Notes under the pieces: generated by a model
The model's input: the letters and a program-made list of their open reading frames with translations, nothing else
Databases searched by the model: none
Told to the model about the DNA's origin: nothing
Translations under genes and position numbers: made by a program
NCBI GenBank assembly: GCA_023663505.1
Contig: JAMPHH010000101.1
Coordinates: 1-5,160, forward strand
Direction of reading: 5' to 3'
DNA: 5,160 nucleotides
Source: Muribaculum sp.
GTDB taxonomy: Bacteria > Bacillota > Clostridia > Lachnospirales > Lachnospiraceae
In this document: piece by piece, positions 1 through 5,160 of the stretch
How positions within the stretch are numbered: position 1 is the first letter of the stretch
How the letters are laid out: each line of letters opens with the position of its first letter

Positions 1-75
1 GAAAATGTTATCCATATCTATTATGAAGCCTTTTCGCCTTGTGCCCCTCGCTGTTGTTTTTGCGACAGCTTTAAT

Positions 76-104
76 ATAATACCACAAGCATACCGCCTTG
101 TCAA
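76..104 (-). promoter_or_regulatory. Strong sigma-A-type promoter pointing left (proximal)
   Basis: On the minus strand there is a perfect -35 box TTGACA (104-99), a 17-base spacer and a -10 box TATTAT (81-76, five of six consensus bases). Transcription would start near base 70 and run left out of the window. The first transcribed bases contain a small inverted repeat (GCTGT at 69-65 on that strand pairing with ACAGC at 54-50). No convincing Shine-Dalgarno sequence precedes the only nearby minus-strand ATG (15-13). The near-consensus boxes, the second promoter just upstream and the leader without a ribosome binding site resemble stable-RNA operons of Firmicutes. That identity is an inference, because the transcribed gene lies outside the window. 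Confidence 0.7.
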
Positions 105-133
105 CAACTTTTTAAAACTTTTTTGGAAATTTT

Positions 134-170
134 CCACCGCATAAGAAACAAATCTTTGCGGTGGGTTTTT
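134..170 (+). terminator. Hairpin with T-run, likely plus-strand intrinsic terminator
   Basis: CCACCGCA (134-141) pairs with TGCGGTGG (157-164), and AAGA (143-146) pairs with TCTT (153-156). One T is bulged at 142 and the loop is six bases. This gives 12 base pairs, followed by GTTTTT (165-170). On the plus strand it has the form of a rho-independent terminator. No plus-strand gene precedes it within the window. It may stop antisense transcription into the leftward promoter region, or end a unit that begins further left. On the minus strand the same hairpin would sit at the 5' end of RNA from the distal promoter. Confidence 0.55.
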
Positions 171-200
171 ATCGTAGCATAAAATCAGTGCTTTTGTCAA
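171..200 (-). promoter_or_regulatory. Second leftward promoter (distal)
   Basis: The minus strand carries a perfect TTGACA (200-195), an 18-base spacer and a TACGAT -10 box (176-171, four of six consensus bases). The predicted start is near base 164. The bases around and upstream of this -35 box resemble those of the proximal promoter: 12 of the first 14 bases match when 99-112 is compared with 195-208. This suggests a duplicated promoter unit. The -10 box is weaker than that of the proximal promoter, so confidence is moderate. Confidence 0.45.
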
Positions 201-317
201 TAACCTTTAAGATAAAATTTGCAATAAAATTTACAATTAAAAAGGGAATTTAAAAAGTAATCGTTCATCCAAAAAATAGTTTACAAGCCGCACAAACCTG
301 CTTCGTACCGATACCGA
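201..317. other. AT-rich spacer, no gene seen
   Basis: This stretch is AT-rich up to about base 285 and more mixed afterwards. It has no open reading frame with a ribosome binding site and no strong hairpin. It separates the leftward promoters from the inverted-repeat element that begins at 318. Confidence 0.6.
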
Positions 318-542
318 GGCGGGAGATGACTGGGAGTATTTTGCGGGCTTCGGCGAAGGTTGGAGCGTTTTCTTATAGTGCGCCCTGAACCTAGGGTGAA
401 ATGCGCACGGATGCGCATTTCAGGCTCTACGGTGCATGGATGCACCTTAGAGCCGACCCGCAAATTACAATATCCAACCCCGCACTATTAGAAAACACTC
501 AACCGCAGCCAGTCCGCAAAACACTCCCAGTCATCTCCCGCC
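318..542. repeat. 225-bp branched inverted-repeat element (MITE-like or structured RNA)
   Basis: The outer arms 318-346 and 514-542 are complementary at 28 of 29 positions. A second stem pairs 358-382 with 481-504, with one bulged G (362/363) and two mismatches (366/497 and 374/489). Between the two stems on the left side is a small hairpin, CTTC-GGC-GAAG (348-358). Inside the second stem three hairpins follow each other without a gap (383-396, 397-422, 423-454), then about 26 bases that look unpaired (455-480). Of the mismatches in the two long stems, 338/522 and 366/497 become G-U pairs in a minus-strand RNA and none do in a plus-strand RNA. No protein gene is supported here: the only minus-strand reading frame is an arginine- and proline-rich translation of the repeat itself. 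No clear target-site duplication is visible; CCGA occurs at both edges but partly overlaps the arms. It could be a non-autonomous mobile repeat, a structured non-coding RNA, or both. Confidence 0.75.
383..454. repeat. Three contiguous hairpins in the core of the inverted-repeat element
   Basis: The first hairpin is short: CCCT (383-386) pairs with AGGG (393-396) across a six-base loop. The second is perfect: TGAAATGCGCA (397-407) pairs with TGCGCATTTCA (412-422) across a CGGA loop. The third pairs GGCTCTA with TAGAGCC and GGTGCA with TGCACC (423-436 with 441-454), with a single mismatch (430/447) and a TGGA loop. They abut exactly, and the first begins at the base after the second long stem ends. 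This would give a multi-way junction in RNA or in extruded DNA. Confidence 0.8.
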
Positions 543-592
543 GACCCCCTTGCACGATTTCATAAATTTGAAGCATATAAACTCTTGCACAC

Positions 593-674
593 TAATAATC
601 ATGCCTTTCCGCAATCTGCGAACTTTGGGCCGCAGGCACAAATTCGCGGTTGAAAAATTTATTTTTCAACCTAA
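593..674. repeat. Degenerate hairpin repeat, copy 1
   Basis: This is the longer of two abutting related units. It opens with TAATAATCATGCC (593-605). It continues through GGCACAAAT (635-643) and closes with a stem-loop in which 648-658 pairs perfectly with 661-671, then CTAA. Internally TGCC (602-605) can pair with GGCA (635-638), enclosing a small CGCA-ATC-TGCG hairpin (610-620). There is no coding potential. Its origin and function are unknown. Confidence 0.5.
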
Positions 675-731
675 TTATCCATGCCAAAGCAGACGGCACA
701 AATAGTCATGAAAATCTATTTTTCAATCTAA
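672..731. repeat. Degenerate hairpin repeat, copy 2
   Basis: This shorter relative of the unit at 593-674 has the same order of blocks: TAATTATCCATGCC (672-685), GGCACAAAT (695-703), then GAAAATCTATTTTTCAATCTAA (710-731 in two overlapping blocks), against the matching block at 652-674 of copy 1. The loop between TGCC (682-685) and GGCA (695-698) is much shorter here. The terminal stem has lost most of its pairing, so this copy looks more decayed. Confidence 0.45.
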
Positions 732-921
732 GCACCGATTGTGAATCATTTCACGAGTAGATCGTCCTCATAACGAGCTCGAAAGCCCTTCCACCACAAT
801 ATGCAACGGAAAGTAGCACAAAAAAATCAAATGTATACAACTGTTGGTAGTGCAACCCGAGCTTTTCCATTATGGTGGATACATATTCAATAACCCCGCG
901 GCATTCGCCAAACCAGTTTCA
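732..921 (+). other. Non-coding leader region, no gene supported
   Basis: Only short dyads are visible: GTGAA-TCAT-TTCAC (741-754) and the palindrome CGAGCTCG (774-781). A reading frame continuous with the downstream ATPase is open from a TTG at 844. That start has no ribosome binding site and the translation adds nothing typical of the family, so the stretch is treated as untranslated. TATACA at 834-839 could be a -10 box but has no matching -35 box. Confidence 0.5.
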
Positions 922-951
922 TTGGTAATCCAATCTCGTTGGATTTATGCT
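922..951 (+). promoter_or_regulatory. Candidate operon promoter overlapped by a 19-bp dyad
   Basis: TTGGTA (922-927) and TATGCT (946-951) are separated by 18 bases, and each matches consensus at four of six positions. The dyad AATCCAA-TCTCG-TTGGATT (927-945) has perfect 7-bp arms and fills the spacer. A dyad between -35 and -10 is a classical place for a repressor to act. The XRE-type regulator encoded by the third gene of the operon is a natural candidate to bind it. The promoter boxes are weak, so this is a proposal based on position and symmetry. The start site would leave a leader of roughly 70 bases before the ATPase ATG. Confidence 0.35.
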
Positions 952-1014
952 CATGCAGGCATTGGCACAAAGCTAATTACATTGGCTTGGCTCATTGCTC
1001 GCGGGAATCAAAAG

Positions 1015-1022
1015 AAAGGTGG
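1015..1022 (+). promoter_or_regulatory. Ribosome binding site that sets the ATPase start
   Basis: AAAGGTGG lies seven bases before the ATG at 1030. This site, together with the usual N-terminus of the ATPase family, selects that ATG over the in-frame TTG at 844. Confidence 0.8.
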
Positions 1023-1029
1023 TTGTGTT

Positions 1030-1791
1030 ATGAGCAAGCAGATAGCCATATCAGCCAAGCATTTGAAAAAAGCTTTTGGCAAGGGCGAGAACATTCAGGT
1101 CATCTATTCGGATCTGAACATCGATATTTACAAAGGAGATTTTACCGTTATCATGGGCTCATCAGGAGCAGGCAAATCTACCTTAATGTATTCCCTCTCG
1201 GGAATGGATAAGCCGGACGGCGGGGAGATTATCTTCGACGGGACGGACATCACTAAGCTAAACAACGACAAGCTGGCTGTATTTCGGCGGAAGGAATGCG
1301 GATTCGTCTTCCAACAGATTTATTTGATTGATAAAATGAACCTGATGGACAATGTCATTGCGGCAGGCGTGCTGACCAGTAAGGATAGGGAAGATATCAG
1401 GAATCGCGCAAAGGAGCTGTTTTCTTTGGTAAACATTCCTGAGACGACATGGAGAAAAACCTCTGCCCAGATCTCGGGAGGCGAAGCACAAAGGGCGGGA
1501 ATCGTCAGGGCGGTGATCAACAATCCCAACGTGCTATTTGCGGACGAGCCGACAGGTGCGTTAAATTCCGCTAACTCGGCGGCAGTCCTCGACGTTTTTA
1601 CATCGCTTCATGATAAGGGTCAGAGCATCGTCATGGTGACTCATGACAAAAAATCAGCCCTGCGGGGGAACCGCATTATCTACATTAAAGATGGTAAAAT
1701 CTTTGGCGAGTGTGACTTGGGGAAATACGAGCAGAGCGACAACGAGAGAACGGAAAAGCTTGACCAATTCATCAAAGAGATGGGGTGGTGA
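1030..1791 (+). CDS. ABC transporter ATP-binding protein, MacB/LolD-like family
   Basis: This 253-residue protein is the cytoplasmic ATPase of a membrane ABC system. It hydrolyses ATP to drive the FtsX-type permease encoded directly downstream. All core motifs are visible: Walker A GSSGAGKST (43-51), Q-loop glutamine in GFVFQ (Q95), signature ISGGEAQR (148-155), Walker B VLFADEP with catalytic E173, D-loop GALNS (176-180) and switch histidine H205. The length and the order FVFQ, SGGEAQR, DEPTGALNS fit the MacB/LolD/BceA group of type VII ABC ATPases. The ATG at 1030 is chosen because of its ribosome binding site and because the domain begins at once; a 62-codon in-frame extension to a TTG at 844 lacks such a site. 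The stop lies five bases before the permease ATG, which indicates translational coupling. The substrate cannot be read from this subunit. Antimicrobial-peptide export or resistance and lipid or cell-envelope remodelling are the known roles of relatives. Confidence 0.95.
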   Translation: MSKQIAISAKHLKKAFGKGENIQVIYSDLNIDIYKGDFTVIMGSSGAGKSTLMYSLSGMDKPDGGEIIFDGTDITKLNNDKLAVFRRKECGFVFQQIYLIDKMNLMDNVIAAGVLTSKDREDIRNRAKELFSLVNIPETTWRKTSAQISGGEAQRAGIVRAVINNPNVLFADEPTGALNSANSAAVLDVFTSLHDKGQSIVMVTHDKKSALRGNRIIYIKDGKIFGECDLGKYEQSDNERTEKLDQFIKEMGW

Positions 1792-1796
1792 TTTAT

Positions 1797-4031
1797 ATGA
1801 AAAAACTTTCCACGCTTATTTTACATAATTTGAACAAAGCAAAGGGACAGTACATATCCTTTGGAGTGTTTATCTGCCTGACCGCATTTATTATCAATAT
1901 TGCACTTGTGCTTGCCTTTCAAACCTTTGACGCTTATGACAGCCTGTTTGACGAGCTTGACACGGCGGACATTAATTTCATCATTCCACAGCTTCAGGAT
2001 AACGATGATCTGCTCGCGGAGGTAGAGGAGCTTGACGGGGTATCACTGACGGAAAAGCATAACGGGGTATTTACTCCCGTAACCGTCCGCGAATTTGCGG
2101 GGTCAGATTTTGACATGAATACCGTTTTCTACAATATAGATGAGGAGCGGACGCTGAATCTCCTTGAGGTTACAAAGCGTTCGGGACAAAATGACACTTC
2201 TGTCTATATTCCCGTGTATATGAAGGAATTGGGCGGTTTTACCGAGGGCGGAAGCATCACTTATTCCATAGACGGCAAGGAACATACCTTTGATGTTGAC
2301 GGAATCGTTCAGGAGATGCAGTACGGAAATTACGGCACGGGACTGATTGGCGGCTATTTCCCGAGGGAGGTCTATGAGGACTTCGCGGAGGAGTACAGTG
2401 ACAATGTCGTTGCGGAATATTCCATAAGGGTATCCGACAATACCGATTTAAACGAAATGAAAAATACTTTATCCGCAATGATAAAGGAAAAAGGGATCGC
2501 GCTGCTTAGCATCAATGACAGAGTCACCTCCAAGCAGACCCGAACGATGGTCTGTACGCTGCTTATCGTCATATTTCTGGCGCTTGCCGCAATGATACTG
2601 GTAGTGAGTATCTTCCTCAGCAACTTTCGGATACGAAGCGCGATCGAGGACGAGCTGGCGCAGATGGGGGTATTAAAAGCGATTGGCTATACAAGCAATA
2701 TGATCATTGCGGGAACGGTCATGCCCTATGTGCTCGTGGGCATTCTCGCCACAGTAATCGGAATCGCCGCGGCTTATGCAGTGCTGCCCTCTGTGGCAGG
2801 CATATTGGCAATCCAATCGGGCTTTTCCTACACGCCTGCATTTGATATAATGGCTATGCTGATCGTAGTGCTGACACTGACATTGGCGATACTGCTTTTC
2901 TCCTATCTTTCAGCGAGAAAAATATATCGCTTGGAGCCTATCAATGCCATAAGAGGTGTTGTCGGCGCGGAATCGGCGGGGCAAAATATATTGCTCTTTG
3001 CAGTCGCGTTTGGCATCATGGTGCTTCTGTCCTTTGCGGGAACGCTTTTATATAATGTTAGTATTAAGCCTGATAATTTTATGAATACGCTTTCAGAGGA
3101 ATTACCGTCCGTTATCTTTACGGCGGAGGATTCAAAATTGACAGAGCTTAAGGATATTCTTCAAAAGGACTCCCGGGTGGAGCTTTGCATGGAATATGCC
3201 TCCGTGCCCGTGAGCTATACGGACGGCAGCCTTACCGCCTTTGTGTGTGAGGATTTCACAAAGGCGACAAACGATATCTGTTACAAAGGAAACAGTCCCG
3301 TGAAGGACAATGAGGTCGCTGTTGGAAACGCGCTTGCGGACGATTATCCGATCGGTCATGTAATCGAGCTGACCGTCGGCTCTCAATCGGAGGATTACAT
3401 CGTGACAGGCTATATCCAAAGCGTTAATAATGCAGGCGCGGTATGTCAGCTTACAGGCGCAGGATATGAGCAAATTGGCGAAAAGCCTAATTCCGTCAAC
3501 GTTTATCTGCACGATCAGGCTGCCGATGAGTTTATAAAGGAGTATGAGGAGAAATATGATACAATTGTAAAATCATCGGTAAATTTTGAACAAATGAGCA
3601 AAAACGGTCAAATGATGTATGCGAGTATCGTTTCGGTCATCGTGAGTATTCTGTTTGTGATCTCTGTCCTGATGGTGCTGCTTGTGATGTATGTGATCAT
3701 CAATTCCATGATAAGCAGGCGAAGACAGGAATTCGGTATATATAAGGCAATCGGATATACCAACAGACAGCTCACCGTGAAAACAGCGCTTGAGGTTATA
3801 CCCGTTGTGGCTATGGCGTCAGGCATTTCTGCAATCGCCGGACTGTGGTATCTTCCCGCGATTGACAATGTTATCTTTGCCCTGATCGGCGCCGTAAAAA
3901 ATCATTTCGAGGTATCGGTCTGGATATTGCTTGCGTTCGCCGTTGCGTTTACCGCCGTGGCATTTATCATCAGCGTGCTTCTCTCTGCACCGATTAAAAG
4001 AATTACGGCATATTCACTGTTAAAGGATTAA
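1797..4031 (+). CDS. ABC transporter permease with two FtsX domains
   Basis: This 744-residue integral membrane protein is the partner of the preceding ATPase. The predicted layout is TM1 (about 20-41), a first extracytoplasmic domain (about 42-247), TM2-4 (about 252-276, 308-332, 349-372), TM5 (about 398-421), a second extracytoplasmic domain (about 422-600) and TM6-8 (about 606-635, 667-688, 708-730). Each FtsX half carries the same cytoplasmic coupling-helix motif: GVLKAIGYTSNMI after TM2 and GIYKAIGYTNRQL after TM6. This marks an internal duplication. It therefore has eight predicted segments rather than the ten of BceB, although both belong to the mechanotransmission-type superfamily. 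GTG codons at 1785 and 1788 are also in frame, but the ATG at 1797 has GGGTGG eight bases upstream and begins with the typical MKKLSTLILHNL. The substrate is unknown. A peptide, antibiotic or lipid at the outer membrane face is the inference from the family. Confidence 0.93.
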   Translation: MKKLSTLILHNLNKAKGQYISFGVFICLTAFIINIALVLAFQTFDAYDSLFDELDTADINFIIPQLQDNDDLLAEVEELDGVSLTEKHNGVFTPVTVREFAGSDFDMNTVFYNIDEERTLNLLEVTKRSGQNDTSVYIPVYMKELGGFTEGGSITYSIDGKEHTFDVDGIVQEMQYGNYGTGLIGGYFPREVYEDFAEEYSDNVVAEYSIRVSDNTDLNEMKNTLSAMIKEKGIALLSINDRVTSKQTRTMVCTLLIVIFLALAAMILVVSIFLSNFRIRSAIEDELAQMGVLKAIGYTSNMIIAGTVMPYVLVGILATVIGIAAAYAVLPSVAGILAIQSGFSYTPAFDIMAMLIVVLTLTLAILLFSYLSARKIYRLEPINAIRGVVGAESAGQNILLFAVAFGIMVLLSFAGTLLYNVSIKPDNFMNTLSEELPSVIFTAEDSKLTELKDILQKDSRVELCMEYASVPVSYTDGSLTAFVCEDFTKATNDICYKGNSPVKDNEVAVGNALADDYPIGHVIELTVGSQSEDYIVTGYIQSVNNAGAVCQLTGAGYEQIGEKPNSVNVYLHDQAADEFIKEYEEKYDTIVKSSVNFEQMSKNGQMMYASIVSVIVSILFVISVLMVLLVMYVIINSMISRRRQEFGIYKAIGYTNRQLTVKTALEVIPVVAMASGISAIAGLWYLPAIDNVIFALIGAVKNHFEVSVWILLAFAVAFTAVAFIISVLLSAPIKRITAYSLLKD

Positions 4032-4060
4032 AAATTTAAACATCACAAGATATTGTTGAA

Positions 4061-4065
4061 AGGAG
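4061..4065 (+). promoter_or_regulatory. Ribosome binding site of the regulator gene
   Basis: AGGAG lies seven bases before the ATG at 4073. The 41-base gap after the permease stop contains no terminator hairpin and no clear promoter, so the regulator is probably read from the operon transcript with its own strong translation start. Confidence 0.75.
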
Positions 4066-4072
4066 AAAGGAC

Positions 4073-4951
4073 ATGAATTTTTCAGAAAAATTAAAGGAAA
4101 TCCGCAAAAAAGAAGGTATCTCACAGGAACAGCTCGCCGAGAGGATCGGTGTTTCAAGGCAGGCTATCACAAAGTGGGAGACAGGCAAAGGGCTGCCCGA
4201 CGTGGAAAATATGGTGATCATAGCTGAGATTTTTAAGACTACCATAGACGAGCTGCTCTTGGACTCTGTCGCCAAGACAACTCCGAAAGCATCGGTATAT
4301 ACCAGTGAGACAATCTATGATATTGACTGTGAAAAGCATTTTGACATCAATATCGGGAGCGCGGCTTCCATAGTATTGTCATCAGGCAATGACGAAAAGC
4401 TGCATATCAGACTGTCCTCTGAAACCCTTGAAAATCTGGACTCCACGTTCAAGATAAAGCTGGACGAAAATAAAAACAGACTTGACGTGTTCTGCATTAA
4501 CAAAAATAAGCTGAGCCGCTATGAGGCGGAGGAGGTGCTTGAGGTTGAGATTATCCTTCCTGATAAATATTCCGAGAGCTGTGAGATCACATCTGATGTA
4601 AAGCTCCTTGCAATCAGGAATCTCCACGTGAACCGCTTGGAATATGACGGCGCTGCAGAGCAGGTTTTGATTGCGGACAGCAGCGGAAGCATCGAGTTGA
4701 CCGCCAAGACAGATTATGAGATCACGGTTGACCGGATTACGGGCAGACTGGATATTAACCAGTGGAAGGCAAAAACAATCGTGCACATTCCGGAACAAAA
4801 TATCGGAAATGTGCTCAATAAAGGCAGAAAATGCAACGTCTATTATATGAAGGACGGGAAAGTGATAGAGCGTGAAAATCCCGCCGACAGCGACAATGAA
4901 CTCAGTGTTTCGGGAATATTCTCCGAGCTGATCGTGGATTGCCTGCCGTAG
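4073..4951 (+). CDS. XRE-family transcriptional regulator with a C-terminal DUF4097-like beta domain
   Basis: This 292-residue protein is predicted to be cytoplasmic, with no signal peptide or membrane segment. Residues 5-62 are a Cro/C1-type helix-turn-helix: SQEQLAERIGVS followed by the recognition helix SRQAITKWE (28-36), then the family-typical KGLPD and a final helix ending in TIDELL. From about residue 80 to the end the chain is rich in alternating beta-strand patterns such as SGSIELTAKTDYEITVD (about 205-221). This resembles the repetitive beta-structure of DUF4097 (putative adhesin-like) domains. In relatives this domain often follows a membrane segment; here it follows the DNA-binding domain directly. 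The gene is the last of the operon behind the transporter genes, which suggests local regulation of transporter expression. Whether the tail senses a ligand, mediates oligomerisation or contacts another protein cannot be decided from sequence. The helix-turn-helix call is firm; the tail assignment is by pattern only. Confidence 0.88.
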   Translation: MNFSEKLKEIRKKEGISQEQLAERIGVSRQAITKWETGKGLPDVENMVIIAEIFKTTIDELLLDSVAKTTPKASVYTSETIYDIDCEKHFDINIGSAASIVLSSGNDEKLHIRLSSETLENLDSTFKIKLDENKNRLDVFCINKNKLSRYEAEEVLEVEIILPDKYSESCEITSDVKLLAIRNLHVNRLEYDGAAEQVLIADSSGSIELTAKTDYEITVDRITGRLDINQWKAKTIVHIPEQNIGNVLNKGRKCNVYYMKDGKVIERENPADSDNELSVSGIFSELIVDCLP

Positions 4952-4970
4952 TAATATAGGCGAGTATAAT

Positions 4971-5019
4971 ATAAAGTGCGTAAGTTACAGGTAACAAAGC
5001 TTATGCACTTTATTTTTAT
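4971..5019 (+). terminator. Intrinsic terminator of the operon
   Basis: ATAAAGTGCGTAAG (4971-4984) pairs with CTTATGCACTTTAT (5000-5013) over 14 positions, with one G-U pair at 4980/5004. A 15-base loop is followed by TTTATTTTTAT. It begins 20 bases after the regulator stop codon and has the form of a rho-independent terminator for the three-gene transcript. Confidence 0.85.
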
Positions 5020-5160
5020 CCATTATTTTATCCTGCTGACAATTTTAATCAAAAATAGGGTTTAATTCCCCGCAGCTTGCTGCGTAACAAACTTTCCCGA
5101 GACTAGAAAAGCAATTTGGTGATATGTCAAGAGGAAAATAAAAAAGATTTTCTGGCAGAA
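5020..5160. other. Intergenic tail with a short palindrome; no gene called
   Basis: This part is AT-rich. A 6-bp palindrome with a two-base gap, CGCAGC-TT-GCTGCG (5071-5084), is preceded by CCC, but the matching GGG expected on the other side is absent, so it may be a worn copy of a longer palindromic repeat. A reading frame stays open from 5107 to the window end (its last residues read KKDFLAE) without a credible start. It may be the edge of a gene further right or chance. Confidence 0.4.

Noticed and set aside
1..15. Minus-strand ATG at 15-13 (reads MDNIF) as the start of a leftward gene
   Set aside because: Only five codons are inside the window. The nearest purine-rich stretch is about 13 bases away, and the promoter context also fits a stable RNA.
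281..463. Minus-strand 60-residue reading frame rich in Arg, Pro and Ser
   Set aside because: It is a translation of half of the inverted-repeat element, has no ribosome binding site, and its composition follows the repeat rather than a protein family.
593..731. CRISPR array
   Set aside because: There are only two degenerate units of unequal length, with no constant repeat and unique-spacer pattern and no cas genes.
844..1029. TTG at 844 as the true start of the ATPase
   Set aside because: There is no ribosome binding site, whereas the ATG at 1030 has AAAGGTGG at seven bases and gives a family-typical N-terminus and length.
1785..1796. GTG codons at 1785 and 1788 as permease starts overlapping the ATPase gene
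   Set aside because: They overlap the GGGTGG likely to serve as ribosome binding site for the ATG at 1797, which begins the typical lysine-rich N-terminus.
3132..3512. Minus-strand 126-residue reading frame within the permease gene
   Set aside because: It is antisense to a well-supported FtsX permease and shows no ribosome binding site or recognisable domain, so it is a shadow frame.
4382..4798. Minus-strand 138-residue reading frame within the regulator gene
   Set aside because: It is antisense to the XRE gene and has no independent evidence for translation.
5107..5160. Open frame at the right edge ending in KKDFLAE as a partial gene
   Set aside because: The frame is short, has a stop just before it and no convincing start or ribosome binding site. 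More sequence to the right would decide.

Overview
The window looks like chromosome of a low-to-mid GC Gram-positive bacterium, probably a gut Clostridia member (Oscillospiraceae or Lachnospiraceae type). This rests on strong AGGAG-type ribosome binding sites, TTGACA/TATTAT promoters, AT-rich spacers and the style of the ABC transporter and XRE proteins. The genus cannot be fixed from the sequence.

Bases 1-1029 hold no convincing protein gene but are full of structure. At the far left are two consecutive TTGACA promoters pointing left, out of the window. The arrangement resembles stable-RNA (rRNA/tRNA) promoters, but the gene they serve is not in the window. A plus-strand hairpin with a T-run (134-170) lies between them. 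Next comes a compact inverted-repeat element at 318-542. Its nearly perfect 29-bp outer arms and a second stem enclose three hairpins that abut without a gap. It is MITE-like or encodes a structured RNA. After it come two degenerate, abutting copies of a hairpin-bearing repeat (593-731), then a leader with a weak promoter overlapped by a 19-bp dyad (922-951).

Bases 1030-4951 form one compact plus-strand operon of three genes. The first is a MacB/LolD-type ABC ATPase (253 aa). Five bases after it comes a large permease with two FtsX domains (744 aa), and 41 bases further on a cytoplasmic XRE-family regulator (292 aa) with a C-terminal beta-rich domain resembling DUF4097. The ATPase and permease should form a membrane complex that moves, or mechanically acts on, a peptide- or lipid-like substrate at the cell envelope. 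The third gene probably regulates the operon. No two-component system is seen, unlike classical Bce-type modules.

A strong intrinsic terminator (4971-5019) ends the operon. The last 140 bases are intergenic, with one short palindrome and no gene that can be called.

The most interesting items are the 225-bp branched inverted-repeat element, whose mismatches favour a minus-strand RNA, and the transporter linked to an XRE regulator with a beta-rich sensor-like tail.
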